Numbered from the stretch's first letter, positions 23,141-32,272 are shown. The stretch is 64,000 nucleotides of DNA from JALHNI01 sp965229305 (GCA_965229305.1 CBDDIZ010000036.1:62001-126000), one strand, 5' to 3'. Notes: generated by a model from the sequence alone, not told the origin. Program-made: numbers and translations.

Positions 23141-24904
23141 GTGTCAGAACAAAAAGCCTACCAAGTCATCGCTCGCAAGTACCGGCCACAAGGCTTCGAA
23201 GCGCTTATTGGTCAGGAAGCGGTCCGCACCACGATTGAGAATGCGATTGGGCAACAGCGCATCGCCCACGGCTACATCTTCGCCGGGCAGCGCGGCACCG
23301 GCAAAACCACCGTCGCCCGCATTCTGGCCCGCTGCCTGAATTGTGAACAAGGCCCCACCGTCACCCCCTGCGGCACGTGCGCCAGTTGCCGCGAAGTGAC
23401 CCTAGGCAGTTCGATGGACGTGATCGAGATCGACGCGGCCTCCAATCGCGGCATCAACGAAATGCGCGAGCTGCGTGAGAACGTCCGGTTCCGCCCGGCG
23501 CGCGACCGCTACAAAGTCTTCATCGTCGACGAAGCGCACCAAATCACCACCGAAGCCTTCAACGCCCTGCTGAAGACGCTCGAAGAGCCGCCCGAGTGGG
23601 TGGTGTTTGTAATGTGCACCACGGAGTCCCACAAGATTCCCGTCACCATTGCGTCGCGCTGCCAACAGTTCACTTTCCGGTCGGTTGATTTCGACGCCCT
23701 GGTGGCGCGCATGCGCGAGATCTGCGCGCTCGAAAACGTCGAAGCGGATGACGAAGCGCTGGCCGTGATCGCGCAAGCCGGCGAGGGCAGCGTCCGCGAT
23801 TCGCTTTCCGCGCTCGATCAGGCCATCGCCGCCTGCGGCCGGCAGATTCGCGGCAGCGAAGTGCGCCAGTTGCTCGGGCGTTTCTCTCTCGAAGCCCTGG
23901 GCAAAGTCACCGCCGCACTCGCCGCGGGCGACTCGAGCGCGATGCTCGAGATCGTGGCCGAGCTCGAACGCACCGGCCAGAGCCTGCAACATTTCTGCCG
24001 CGAATTGTCGCGGTACTTCCGCAACCTGCTGGTGGCCAAAGTCGCCGGGCAGGACACGCGTCTGATTGGCGCCTCGCCCTCCGAGCGCGAGCGCTTCGGC
24101 GCCGTTGCCGCGACGTTCTCCCAGGAAGATCTCACCCGCTATCTGCAACTCACGCTGGACCTCTTCAAGGACCTGCAGGCGTCCTTGCAGCCTCGTCTGC
24201 ACCTGGAACTCGGGTTGGTCCGGCTGGTGCAGGCCGGCCGCTTGGCCTCCATCGAACAAGTGATTGCGAGCCTCGGCGGCGCGGCGCCGGCGTCCAGTGG
24301 CGGCCTTCCGGGCAAAGCGCCATCTGCCCCGCCCGCGCCCGTTCGCTCTTCGGCTCCGGCGATTGTTGCGGCACCCGCGCCGGCGCAGGTGGAAGCGCCG
24401 CCGGTCGTCCTGCCGCCCCTGCCGACGCCCCGCCCCCAACCCCAACCCCAAGCTCAACCGCCGGCCGCCCCCCCGCCACCGCCGCCTCCGGTTGCCGCGC
24501 CCGCCCCGCCCGTCGCGGCGAAGCCCGCCAACGATGAATCCCTGCAGCAGCGCGTGCATGCCCTACTGGTGGAGATGGGCTCGCAGTACACCGCCGACGC
24601 CGTGGAGAATTCGTCTCTCGAAGAGGTGAACGGCGAGATCGTCGTCACCACTCCCAAGGCTTACTCGTTAAGCGTCAAGGGTCCCGATCTGGGCAACGCC
24701 CTCACCAAGGTGTTAGGCCGTCCGGCGAAAGTGAAAATCGTGATCGGTGAGCCGGTGAATAGCGGCGTGGTGAAAGCCGCGCGGCCCGCCAATGCGGAAA
24801 GCGAGGCGGAAGCCCGTGCCCGCGCCAACCCCGAAGTCAAACACGTACTCGATCTGTTCCCGAACTCCGAAGTGCGCCAAGTCCGCGATCTCAGCGATTA
24901 CTAG
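23141..24904 (+). CDS. dnaX: DNA polymerase III subunit gamma/tau
   Basis: 587 residues from a GTG. The clamp-loader ATPase is complete: Walker A AGQRGTGKTTVARIL near 48-60, zinc module CLNCEQGPTVTPCGTCASC, Walker B VFIVDEAHQITTEAFNALLKTLEEPP, and the SRC-type arginine finger region TIASRCQQFTFR. Domain III ends near residue 360. A very Pro/Ala-rich linker (about 375-465) leads to a C-terminal domain (VHALLVEMGSQYTADAVENSSLEEVNGEIVV). It loads the beta clamp in the replisome. No frameshift signal for making gamma is obvious. It heads the dnaX-ybaB-recR block. Confidence 0.97.
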   Translation: MSEQKAYQVIARKYRPQGFEALIGQEAVRTTIENAIGQQRIAHGYIFAGQRGTGKTTVARILARCLNCEQGPTVTPCGTCASCREVTLGSSMDVIEIDAASNRGINEMRELRENVRFRPARDRYKVFIVDEAHQITTEAFNALLKTLEEPPEWVVFVMCTTESHKIPVTIASRCQQFTFRSVDFDALVARMREICALENVEADDEALAVIAQAGEGSVRDSLSALDQAIAACGRQIRGSEVRQLLGRFSLEALGKVTAALAAGDSSAMLEIVAELERTGQSLQHFCRELSRYFRNLLVAKVAGQDTRLIGASPSERERFGAVAATFSQEDLTRYLQLTLDLFKDLQASLQPRLHLELGLVRLVQAGRLASIEQVIASLGGAAPASSGGLPGKAPSAPPAPVRSSAPAIVAAPAPAQVEAPPVVLPPLPTPRPQPQPQAQPPAAPPPPPPPVAAPAPPVAAKPANDESLQQRVHALLVEMGSQYTADAVENSSLEEVNGEIVVTTPKAYSLSVKGPDLGNALTKVLGRPAKVKIVIGEPVNSGVVKAARPANAESEAEARARANPEVKHVLDLFPNSEVRQVRDLSDY

Positions 24905-24916
24905 AAGGTGAACTCC

Positions 24917-25225
24917 ATGAAAATGCCCGGCAACATGCAGAACATGATGAAGCAAGCCCAACTCATGCAGGCCAAACTGCAGGAGGAAGTGGCGCAAATT
25001 CGCGTTGAGGCCAGCGCCGGTGGCGGCATGGTTTCCGTCAAGATGGACGGCCACAAGAAGGTGCTGGGGGTGACGATCAACCCCGAAGCCGCTTCCGATG
25101 TGGAGATGTTGGCCGACATGGTGACGGCCGCGGTGAATGAAGCCGCCGCGCAGGTGGACGCCCAGGCCCAGAGCAAGATGAGTGGCATGCTGGGCGGCAT
25201 GGGCTTGCCCCCGGGCCTGTTCTAA
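24917..25225 (+). CDS. ybaB: YbaB/EbfC family nucleoid-associated protein
   Basis: 102 residues from the ATG at 24917, preceded by AGAAGGTG; a GTG three codons earlier is possible. The family pattern is clear: NMMKQAQLMQAKLQEEVAQIRVEASAGGGMVSVKMDGHKKVLGVTINPEA, with a Met/Gly-rich tail (SGMLGGMGLPPG). The dimer binds DNA without strong sequence preference. It lies 12 bases after dnaX and 11 before recR, the standard order. Confidence 0.97.
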   Translation: MKMPGNMQNMMKQAQLMQAKLQEEVAQIRVEASAGGGMVSVKMDGHKKVLGVTINPEAASDVEMLADMVTAAVNEAAAQVDAQAQSKMSGMLGGMGLPPGLF

Positions 25226-25236
25226 GGACCGGCACC

Positions 25237-25830
25237 ATGCCTGATTTCGCCGAACCGCTGGCGCGGCTCATCCAGGAATTCAAACGCCTGCCCGGTATCG
25301 GGCAGAAGTCCGCGCAACGGCTCGCCTTCCACGTCCTCCGTGGCGGTCGCGACGACGCCGAGCGACTCGCGCAAGCCGTGCTCGACGTGAAGGACAAGCT
25401 CGGCCTGTGTGCGCGCTGCGGCAACATCTCGGACGCCGAGTTCTGTAACTTCTGCCGCGATCCGCATCGCGACGCCACCTCGATCTGCGTGGTGGAGGAG
25501 CCGCACAACATCCTGCCGATCGAGACCACGCGCGCGTTCCATGGCGTCTACCATGTGCTGCACGGTTCCATCTCGCCGTTGCGCGGCGTGGGTCCGGACC
25601 AGTTGCAGATCAAAGGTCTGCTCGAACGGCTCACCGACGTCAACGAAGTGATCATCGCCACCAATCCCACGGTGGAAGGCGAAGCCACGGCCGTCTACCT
25701 CTCCCGCTTGTTGAAGCCGCTCGGCGTGAACGTCAGCCGGATCGCCATGGGGATTCCCGTCGGCAGCGACCTGGAGTTCGCCGACGAAGTGACCATGTCC
25801 AAATCGCTCGAGAATCGTCGGAGTATGTAA
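25237..25830 (+). CDS. recR: Recombination mediator protein RecR
   Basis: 197 residues. A helix-hairpin-helix region (LIQEFKRLPGIGQKSAQRLAFHVL) is followed by the C4 zinc finger CARCGNISDAEFCNFC, the Toprim domain TSICVVEEPHNILPIETTRAFHGVYHVLHG and the C-terminal ATPNPTVEGEATAVYLSRLL-like region. With RecO and RecF it loads RecA on gapped DNA. The gene follows ybaB closely and is followed after one base by the NADH dehydrogenase gene. Confidence 0.97.
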   Translation: MPDFAEPLARLIQEFKRLPGIGQKSAQRLAFHVLRGGRDDAERLAQAVLDVKDKLGLCARCGNISDAEFCNFCRDPHRDATSICVVEEPHNILPIETTRAFHGVYHVLHGSISPLRGVGPDQLQIKGLLERLTDVNEVIIATNPTVEGEATAVYLSRLLKPLGVNVSRIAMGIPVGSDLEFADEVTMSKSLENRRSM

Positions 25831-25831
25831 T

Positions 25832-27127
25832 ATGCGTCATCGAGTGGTGATTCTCGGCGGCGGGTTCGGCGGGTTGTATGCCGCGCAAGCCTTGAAGAAG
25901 GCCGACATCGACCTCACGCTCGTCGACCGCCGTAACTTCCATCTGTTTCAGCCCTTGCTCTACCAGGTGGCCACCGGCTCACTTTCGCCCGGCGAAATCG
26001 CCGCGCCGCTGCGTACGGTCCTGCGCGACCAGGTGAACAGCCGCGTGCTGCTCGACGAGGCCACGGGGCTCGATGCGGTGAACCGTCAGTTGATCCTGTC
26101 CGATTGCGGTCCCCTGCCCTACGACACCCTGATCGTCGCCACCGGCTCGCAAAGCTCTTACTTCGGCAACGACCAATGGGAGGAGTTCGCCCCGGGGCTC
26201 AAGACCGTTGAAGACGCCACCCGGATGCGGCACAAGATGCTCTTCGCCTTCGAGGAAGCCGAGCGGGAACCCGATCCCGTTCAGCGCCAGGCGTGGCTGA
26301 CCTTCATCGTGGTGGGCGGCGGGCCTACGGGCGTCGAGCTCTCCGGTGCCCTCGGCGAGATGGCCAACGACACGATGCGCAACGAGTTCGACAACATTCG
26401 TTCCGAAGACGCGCGCATCCTGCTGCTCGATGGCGGTGACCGCATCCTTTCGAACTATCCGGAAAGCTTGTCTCAGGCGGCTGAGCGATCGTTGATCAAG
26501 CTTGGCGTGCGCACCCGCAACAAGGTCCGCGTGATTGGCGTGGACGCCGACGGCGTGACGATTCGGACCCCGAACGGCGAAGAACGCCTGGCCGCTAAGA
26601 CCGTGCTGTGGGGCGCAGGCGTGAAGGCGTCGCCTTTCGGCAAGATCCTGGGAGACCAGGCCGGGGCGCCGCTCGACAAGGGTGGCCGCGTGCTGGTGAA
26701 TCCGGACCTCACGGTGGGCCAGCATCCGGAGATCTTCGTGGTGGGCGATCTGGCCTCCATGACGCAGGACGGCGTGCCGCTGCCCGGCGTGGCGCCCACG
26801 GCGATGCAACAGGGCAAATACGCGGCCGCGGTGATCCAGGCGCGCCTGGCGAAGTCGGCCGCCCCGCCGCCCTTCCGCTATTTCGACAAAGGGTCGCTGG
26901 CGGTGATCGGCCGGTCCGCGGCGATTGCCTACTTCGAGAAGTTCGGCAAGCTGAAGTTTTCCGGTTTCTTCGCCTGGCTGCTCTGGCTGTTCGTCCACCT
27001 GATGTACATCGTGGAGTTCCAGGCGCGCATCCTGGTGTTTATCCGCTGGGGTTTCAACTATTTAACGTTCCAGCGCGGTGCCCGGCTGATTACCGGCCAG
27101 GGACGTTGGCACCGTCCGCCGGACTAG
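25832..27127 (+). CDS. ndh: Type II NADH:quinone oxidoreductase (NDH-2)
   Basis: 431 residues from an ATG one base after recR. The FAD-binding motif is VVILGGGFGGLYAAQALKKA at the N-terminus and the NADH-binding motif is IVVGGGPTGVELSGALGEM near residue 155. The quinone-site-like phrase FQPLLYQVATG and PTAMQQGKYAAAVIQ near 325 are typical of NDH-2. A C-terminal hydrophobic amphipathic stretch (FSGFFAWLLWLFVHLMYIVEF) would attach it to the inner membrane. It oxidises NADH without pumping protons. It is probably read with the recR operon. Confidence 0.94.
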   Translation: MRHRVVILGGGFGGLYAAQALKKADIDLTLVDRRNFHLFQPLLYQVATGSLSPGEIAAPLRTVLRDQVNSRVLLDEATGLDAVNRQLILSDCGPLPYDTLIVATGSQSSYFGNDQWEEFAPGLKTVEDATRMRHKMLFAFEEAEREPDPVQRQAWLTFIVVGGGPTGVELSGALGEMANDTMRNEFDNIRSEDARILLLDGGDRILSNYPESLSQAAERSLIKLGVRTRNKVRVIGVDADGVTIRTPNGEERLAAKTVLWGAGVKASPFGKILGDQAGAPLDKGGRVLVNPDLTVGQHPEIFVVGDLASMTQDGVPLPGVAPTAMQQGKYAAAVIQARLAKSAAPPPFRYFDKGSLAVIGRSAAIAYFEKFGKLKFSGFFAWLLWLFVHLMYIVEFQARILVFIRWGFNYLTFQRGARLITGQGRWHRPPD

Positions 27128-27136
27128 ACAGATTCG

Positions 27137-29284
27137 TCACTTTTCGACACTTTTCGCGGTGTCGAGCAACTCGAACAGCCACTGGCCGCCCCCCTGGGCA
27201 GCCAGCCGGACACCCCAAGCGGAGGGTTCGGCCTGCATCTCCGCGCGGCCGGCATCATCGCGATTCAGCAGCACCCAGCGAATGCCCTGTTCACGCAAAG
27301 CGCGCGTGGCGGCGCGACGGGTATCGACGCGCGGGAACCAGGTACGGACCGCCTTGACGCTCAACTCACGCCACTGGCCGTCTTCGCCCAAGCCCTCCAC
27401 TTCGAGCGGGACAGCGGGAGAGTCCGGGAGGACGAGGCGGCTCAGCAGGACCGGTTCCGGCCAGGTGGCGACGATCGCCGCGCGGCGGGCCGGGTCCTGA
27501 TCGCCGCGCCAGCGCGTAGCAGGATTGCCGTCGATGAGGAAGCGAGCTTCGATCGAGGCGGGCTCAGTGCGCACCTGGAGGCCGGCGGGGCGGGCAAGCT
27601 CCAACAGGTGATAGAGCGAGAGCTCGGTGGCCGTCAAGCTCTCCGCGGCGCCGGTCTCGCGGAGTCGCACCCCGCGGAGGCGTTGCTGCGGAAACCAGAA
27701 CTGCCAGCCCTCGTGCGGCTGCGTGCCGGGCGAAGCCGCCTGCACCAGCATCTCCCGCAGTTCCAATGCCCGGCGCGAGAGCGTGCCCGTGATCATTTCG
27801 CTCGAGGCGTAGCTGTCGGCAAACTGGGCGTAAGTGAGGACGCCGCCGGGCAAGTGCTGGAGCGAAGGGAAGATCGGATACTCGCTCACCCGGCGGCGGA
27901 TGTAGTCACCCTCGGTCTCGAGGCGCAAGGCCGCGCGCCAGGGAAAGTCCTTGATGTGCCAAGCGTAGGTGTCGGCGAAGCGATGGGTGGCGGGGTACCA
28001 GCCCAGCAATGCATGCAGCGTGAGGACCGCCGGCCACAGGAAGCGTCCGCGAGCGAGGACGGTCGCCATCCCCAGGGCGACGAACGGCAAGCCGGGAATC
28101 AGAAAGCGCGTGCCCAGGTTGGCGGCGAAAGGCAGGTTGAAGAGCACCGCCGGCAGGGCCAAGCGCCAACGCGAGACCAGCACCAGGGGCGCGAGCCAGA
28201 AGACCGGCCCCAGCAAACCGCCCAGGCGGAAGCCCCCGTTCAGGACGTGGCCCGGGATGGCGAAGAGCGGAGGCTGCTCCGGGTTCCAGCCGAGGTATTC
28301 GCGATAGGCCCGCTCGAGCAGCGGGTCAAAAACGTCGTTCGGGAACCAGTGGTTGGCGAACGGGGCGACAGGGTTGTGGACAAAGATCCAATTCTTGAGC
28401 AGCCACGGCCCGGCGATCAGCATGGCGGGCGCGGCGAGACGGAGGAGGCGCGGGATGGTAAAGCGGCGGCCCAGGCAGAACAGCGCATAGGGCACGGCCA
28501 GGAAGGCCGTGTACTTGATGGCGAAAGCGAAGCCAGCGAGGAGGCCAGCGAAGAGCAACAGCCGGTCGTCTTGCTCGTCGCGCCAGCGCTCCATGAGCCA
28601 GAAAACGCCGAAGATGACGGCGGCAACGGCGAGGTCGTTGTAGGCACTGGAGGCGTCGATGCCGACCACGGGGCTGGCGAGCACCAGCAAGCCGACAGAC
28701 GAGGGAAGGCCTTGGCGCTGCGCGTAGGTCCGCAGGAGAGCGAGCAAGGCGAAGAGGAACGTGAGATGCACCAGCGCCGTGGCCGAGTGGAGGCCGAAGG
28801 CGAACGCCGGCACATAGAGCATTTCGACGCCTTGCGAAAGCTGCGCATACAAGCTGGCCGGCAGGAAGCGAATGATGCCTTCGCGAAGATACTGAGCGGG
28901 CAGCGCGACATGGTAGGCCATGCCGTCCGGACTGATTTCTGGCGCCCAGGCATGCACCAGATAGACGAGCGCGTAGGCCACCGTGACCGCCATGGTGAGC
29001 CAACCGGGCGGGCGCGTCCGTCCGGCGATCAGCGCGGGGGCGAAAGCCGGGGCGACGGTGGCGCTGAGAAGCAGCGCGAAGAGGACGGGCCGTTGCAGCC
29101 ATCCGGCGACGCCGCACCCCAGAATGACGGTGGACAGTAGCGCCGCTCCCAACAGGAGACTCAGGGCCCACGCCTCGCCACGAAGGCACTTCAGCCGTCC
29201 CCAGGCCATGACGAACCGGCCCAAACCCAGGCAGGCCAGGAGGACAAAAAGGGCCGCGACCAGGATTTGCAGACTCTCAAGCAA
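27137..29284 (-). CDS. Polytopic membrane glycosyltransferase-like protein with C-terminal soluble domain
   Basis: 715 residues from a TTG. About a dozen transmembrane segments occupy residues 1-430. The first periplasmic loop has APEISPDGMAYHVALPAQYLREG, where the conserved D and downstream H resemble the acidic loop 1 of GT-C (PMT/ArnT/GT39-like) enzymes that use lipid-linked sugars. Further conserved-looking features are SSAYNDLAVAAVIFG and GPWLLKNWIFVHNPVAPF. The last 150 residues form a soluble beta-rich region (RFLIDGNPATRWRGDQ... LSRLVLPDSPAVPLEVEGLGEDGQW) that resembles an F5/8 discoidin-like domain. It may glycosylate envelope or extracytoplasmic proteins. The sugar and acceptor are unknown. 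Confidence 0.78.
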   Translation of the reverse strand: MLESLQILVAALFVLLACLGLGRFVMAWGRLKCLRGEAWALSLLLGAALLSTVILGCGVAGWLQRPVLFALLLSATVAPAFAPALIAGRTRPPGWLTMAVTVAYALVYLVHAWAPEISPDGMAYHVALPAQYLREGIIRFLPASLYAQLSQGVEMLYVPAFAFGLHSATALVHLTFLFALLALLRTYAQRQGLPSSVGLLVLASPVVGIDASSAYNDLAVAAVIFGVFWLMERWRDEQDDRLLLFAGLLAGFAFAIKYTAFLAVPYALFCLGRRFTIPRLLRLAAPAMLIAGPWLLKNWIFVHNPVAPFANHWFPNDVFDPLLERAYREYLGWNPEQPPLFAIPGHVLNGGFRLGGLLGPVFWLAPLVLVSRWRLALPAVLFNLPFAANLGTRFLIPGLPFVALGMATVLARGRFLWPAVLTLHALLGWYPATHRFADTYAWHIKDFPWRAALRLETEGDYIRRRVSEYPIFPSLQHLPGGVLTYAQFADSYASSEMITGTLSRRALELREMLVQAASPGTQPHEGWQFWFPQQRLRGVRLRETGAAESLTATELSLYHLLELARPAGLQVRTEPASIEARFLIDGNPATRWRGDQDPARRAAIVATWPEPVLLSRLVLPDSPAVPLEVEGLGEDGQWRELSVKAVRTWFPRVDTRRAATRALREQGIRWVLLNRDDAGRAEMQAEPSAWGVRLAAQGGGQWLFELLDTAKSVEK

Positions 29285-29325
29285 CCCCTCATCATAGCGG
29301 CCAGCGGCGGGTGGATTCGGCGGCC

Positions 29326-30921
29326 ATGATAAAGTCAGACTTTCAGAGCATGTTTACGAAGTCAGACCACGACGTCCTCATTATCGGTTCCGGTGCGTCC
29401 GGCGGCATGGCGGCGTATACCCTCACCAAGCTCGGCGTCAAGTGCCTGATGCTGGACGCCGGCCCGTTCGTCGATCTCGAAAAGAATCGCGTGATTCGGA
29501 ACACCTACGACATGCCGTATCGCGGCATGGGTGAGCCGGGACGCTTTCCGCACGTGACGCAGGCGAACGAATTCAGCGCCAACGCGTGGGCGGACGAGAA
29601 GGACAATCCTTACACCTACGACCCCGGCGACCCCTACTACTGGGTGCGCGTGCGGATGATGGGCGGCAAGACGCTGCTGTGGGGCCGTGCCAGTTGGCGG
29701 CTCTCCGACTACGAGTTCAAGTGCAAGGACCACGACGGCTTCGGCGACAACTGGCCGATTCAGTATTCGGACCTGGCGCCGTACTACTCGAAGTGCGAAC
29801 CGCTGTTCCACGTCTCCGGGCGCATGGAAGGTTTTCCGCAATTGCCCGACGGCAACGTGACGCCGGATGAGACGCGCGACTCGGAATCGGTGAAGCGCTT
29901 CGAGGCGGCTTGCAAGCGGGCGAATATCCCGACGACCAAGCAGCGCCGTTCGCAGGGAACGCTCGCGAGTTCGCTGAACCTGCTGCTGCCCGAGGCGATG
30001 GCCACCGGCAAGCTGCAGATTGTGCCGAACGCCGTGGTGCGTGAAATCGTGCTCGACAAGAACACCGGCAAGGCGGCCGGCGTGCACTTCGTGGATCGCA
30101 TCTCGAAGCGCGAATACTACGTGAGCGTGGGACGCGCGCTGTGGACGGGCGCTTCGTGCCTGGAGACCACGCGCCTGCTGCTGAACAGCGGCATTGCGAA
30201 CTCGAGCGGCGTGTTGGGCCACTATCTGTTCGACCAGTTCTACGTGAAGAACACGGTGCAGGCGATCGTGCCCGAAGCCAAGGGTGGCAATGCGCCGCGC
30301 GGGCTGATGGGCGGCGGCGGCTACATCGTGCGGTTCCGCAATCTGAAAGAAAAGAGCAAGGACTTTATCCGCGGCTACGCGCTGGACTTCGGTTCGGGCG
30401 GCACGCCGGGTCCGCAGTTGCTGCCGAGCTATGGCGAAGCGATGTGGAAGCAACTCGCTGAATTACGCGGCGCGGGCTTCGGCATGACGACCATGGGCGA
30501 AGTGCTGCCGCGCAAAGAGCACTTTGTGCGGATCAACAAGACGGTGAAAGACGCGTGGGGCATTCCGGTGCTGCACATCCATCAGAAGTACACCGACAAC
30601 GAGTTCAACATGGCCAAGGATGCGGCCAACACGATGGAAGAACTCTGCAAGTCCGCCGGCTTCGAGGTGCTGACGAAGCACTGGCAGATGGTGCCGCCGG
30701 GCGAGAGTATCCATGAACTGGGGACGTGCCGCATGGGCAGCGATCCGAAGACGAGCGTGCTGAACGCGCACAATCAGGCGCACGACGTGAAGAACCTGTT
30801 CGTCACCGATGGCTCCTGTTTTGTGTCGGGGGGCGCGCAAAACCCGACGCTGACCATTCTGGCGCTCTCCATGCGCGCCGGCGAGTATCTGGCGGAACAA
30901 CTGCGGACGAAGGCGCTATGA
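29326..30921 (+). CDS. GMC family FAD-dependent oxidoreductase
   Basis: 531 residues from the ATG at 29326; a GTG at 29311 and an ATG at 29350 are alternatives. FAD-binding motif DHDVLIIGSGASGGMAAYTLTKLG is near the N-terminus, GGKTLLWGRASWRLSDYEF is the flavin-contacting segment, and the C-terminus has HELGTCRMG and LFVTDGSCFVSGGAQNPTLTILAL, which are GMC signature II and the catalytic region. It belongs to the branch that contains gluconate and sorbose dehydrogenases, which pass electrons to cytochrome c rather than oxygen. The next gene, overlapping by four bases, encodes a multihaem cytochrome. No export signal is visible, unusual for such a partner. Confidence 0.93.
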   Translation: MIKSDFQSMFTKSDHDVLIIGSGASGGMAAYTLTKLGVKCLMLDAGPFVDLEKNRVIRNTYDMPYRGMGEPGRFPHVTQANEFSANAWADEKDNPYTYDPGDPYYWVRVRMMGGKTLLWGRASWRLSDYEFKCKDHDGFGDNWPIQYSDLAPYYSKCEPLFHVSGRMEGFPQLPDGNVTPDETRDSESVKRFEAACKRANIPTTKQRRSQGTLASSLNLLLPEAMATGKLQIVPNAVVREIVLDKNTGKAAGVHFVDRISKREYYVSVGRALWTGASCLETTRLLLNSGIANSSGVLGHYLFDQFYVKNTVQAIVPEAKGGNAPRGLMGGGGYIVRFRNLKEKSKDFIRGYALDFGSGGTPGPQLLPSYGEAMWKQLAELRGAGFGMTTMGEVLPRKEHFVRINKTVKDAWGIPVLHIHQKYTDNEFNMAKDAANTMEELCKSAGFEVLTKHWQMVPPGESIHELGTCRMGSDPKTSVLNAHNQAHDVKNLFVTDGSCFVSGGAQNPTLTILALSMRAGEYLAEQLRTKAL

Positions 30922-31367
30922 ACTGGCTGTTGTTGCTGATGATGGCGGCCGACCAGCCGCTGCCCTTCTCCCATAAGACGCACACGGAAACGGCGTTGCT
31001 GAAGTGCAACGAGTGCCACACGATGCCGGCGCCGGGCGAGCAGGCCACGATTCCCGAGACGAAGAAGTGCATGTCCTGCCACATCGCCGTGAAGAAGGAA
31101 TCACCGCACATCCAGAAGCTCACCGAGTTTCACAAAGAGAAGAAAGCCGTGCCGTGGATCCGCGTGTATCAGATCCCGGGCTTCGTTTTCTTCAGCCATA
31201 AGCTGCATGTGGACGCGGGCGCGAAGTGCGAAACCTGCCACGGGCCGGTGGGCGAACGCGACGTATTGAAGAAAGAAGTCGAGACGAACATGGGCGCTTG
31301 CATGAGCTGCCATGCGAAGAACAAGGCTTCCAACGACTGCGCCACCTGCCACGAGAAGCTGAACTAA
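30918..31367 (+). CDS. Pentahaem cytochrome c (c3/c7-like family)
   Basis: 149 residues starting within the stop of the GMC gene (ATGA). Five CxxCH haem motifs: 30-34, 51-55, 104-108, 128-132 and 141-145, each preceded or followed by His residues that can be distal ligands (FSHKTH, FHKEK, FFSHKLH). The phrase PWIRVYQIPGFVFFSHKLHV matches the cytochrome c3/c7 family, where PxW..VY.LP..V.FSH..H precedes a triheme block. The N-terminus is a short, uncharged hydrophobic stretch (MNWLLLLMMAA), the only candidate export signal. It probably accepts electrons from the GMC oxidoreductase. It converges on the regulator gene with a four-base overlap. Confidence 0.93.
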   Translation: MNWLLLLMMAADQPLPFSHKTHTETALLKCNECHTMPAPGEQATIPETKKCMSCHIAVKKESPHIQKLTEFHKEKKAVPWIRVYQIPGFVFFSHKLHVDAGAKCETCHGPVGERDVLKKEVETNMGACMSCHAKNKASNDCATCHEKLN

Positions 31368-32239
31368 AAAGTCGGCGGCGTATTCACCCAGAGAAGCACG
31401 GCCTCTTCCGAACTGGGATTCAGAAAGCGGTGGCCGCTGCTGCTATCGAACCAGAGACTATCGCCCGGCGACATGGAGTAACACTCGATTTCGTCGAGCC
31501 AGACCTCGAGCGAACCAGTTAGTAAGTAAATGAACTCTTCGCCAGCGTGCGAGTAAGCGCCGTCACTGCCGGTGCCGGCGGGGACGCGGAAGAGCATGCA
31601 TTGCAACATGGCGGTACCAAAGGCAAGGACTTCCATGCGCACGCCGCTTTCGGTTTCGAGGGCGCGGCGCTCTTTCGGTCGGACCAGACGGTTGGCGCGC
31701 TTGGGCAGGTCGTAGAGCTCGAGAACGTTGGTGCCGTAGGCCGCGGCCAGCCGTTGCAAGGTCGCCACGGAGGGATGGGCGCGAGAGAGTTCGATGGCCG
31801 AAAGAAAGCCGGCGGAGATCTTAGAGGCTCGCGCCGCTTCGGTGATGCTGAGGCCGCATTGCTCGCGCAGGCGGCGGAGCTTGGGGGCAAGGTTGGGACG
31901 GTCCGGATTGTCGGGCGCGGGTCGGGGTGCGGCGTTCTCCTCCGAGTCGAGCACTTCTTTAATGCCAGGGACGCTGAGTTGCTTGACGTCGCGAAGATAC
32001 TTAATGCGCTTGAGCACTTCCAGCATTTCCGGCGTGTAAAGACGGAAGCGGCCGTTGCTCCGCGCGGCGGTGACCAAGCCGACACTTTCCCAAACGCGAA
32101 GCGTGGAAGGACTAATGCCCAGCACGCGTGCCGTCTGTCCCACGGATAAGAGCCCGGCCTTCCCGCCGGACGTGCGGGAAGCGGGAACAGCCTTCTTAAC
32201 GGTCTTACGGCCCCGTTCCGGTTTGCGCGAGTCGGCCAT
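31364..32239 (-). CDS. Three-domain regulator: MerR-type HTH, XRE-type HTH and cupin
   Basis: 291 residues. After a basic linker, a MerR-type winged helix spans about 30-100 (LLSVGQTARVLGISPSTLRVWE, RFRLYTPEMLEVLKRIKYLRD). A second DNA-binding domain of Cro/XRE type spans about 115-175 (APKLRRLREQCGLSITEAARASKISAGFLSAIE, SVATLQRLAAAYG). The last 100 residues are a cupin (YSHAGEEFIYLLTGSLEVWLDEIECYSMSPGDSLWFDSSSGHRFLNPS) that probably senses a small molecule. XRE-cupin proteins are common regulators of amino-acid and polyamine breakdown; an added MerR head is unusual. It lies 33 bases downstream of the aminotransferase on the same strand, next to the pyrimidine operon, which it likely controls. 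Confidence 0.92.
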   Translation of the reverse strand: MADSRKPERGRKTVKKAVPASRTSGGKAGLLSVGQTARVLGISPSTLRVWESVGLVTAARSNGRFRLYTPEMLEVLKRIKYLRDVKQLSVPGIKEVLDSEENAAPRPAPDNPDRPNLAPKLRRLREQCGLSITEAARASKISAGFLSAIELSRAHPSVATLQRLAAAYGTNVLELYDLPKRANRLVRPKERRALETESGVRMEVLAFGTAMLQCMLFRVPAGTGSDGAYSHAGEEFIYLLTGSLEVWLDEIECYSMSPGDSLWFDSSSGHRFLNPSSEEAVLLWVNTPPTF

Positions 32240-32272
32240 GGGCCATCTTACTATAGGTGACCCGGGCGGCTG

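Noticed and set aside
27608..29140. 510-residue + strand open frame opposite the membrane glycosyltransferase gene
   Set aside because: Its protein is Glu/Arg/Gly-rich without domain, typical of antisense of a hydrophobic gene; no ribosome binding site was seen.
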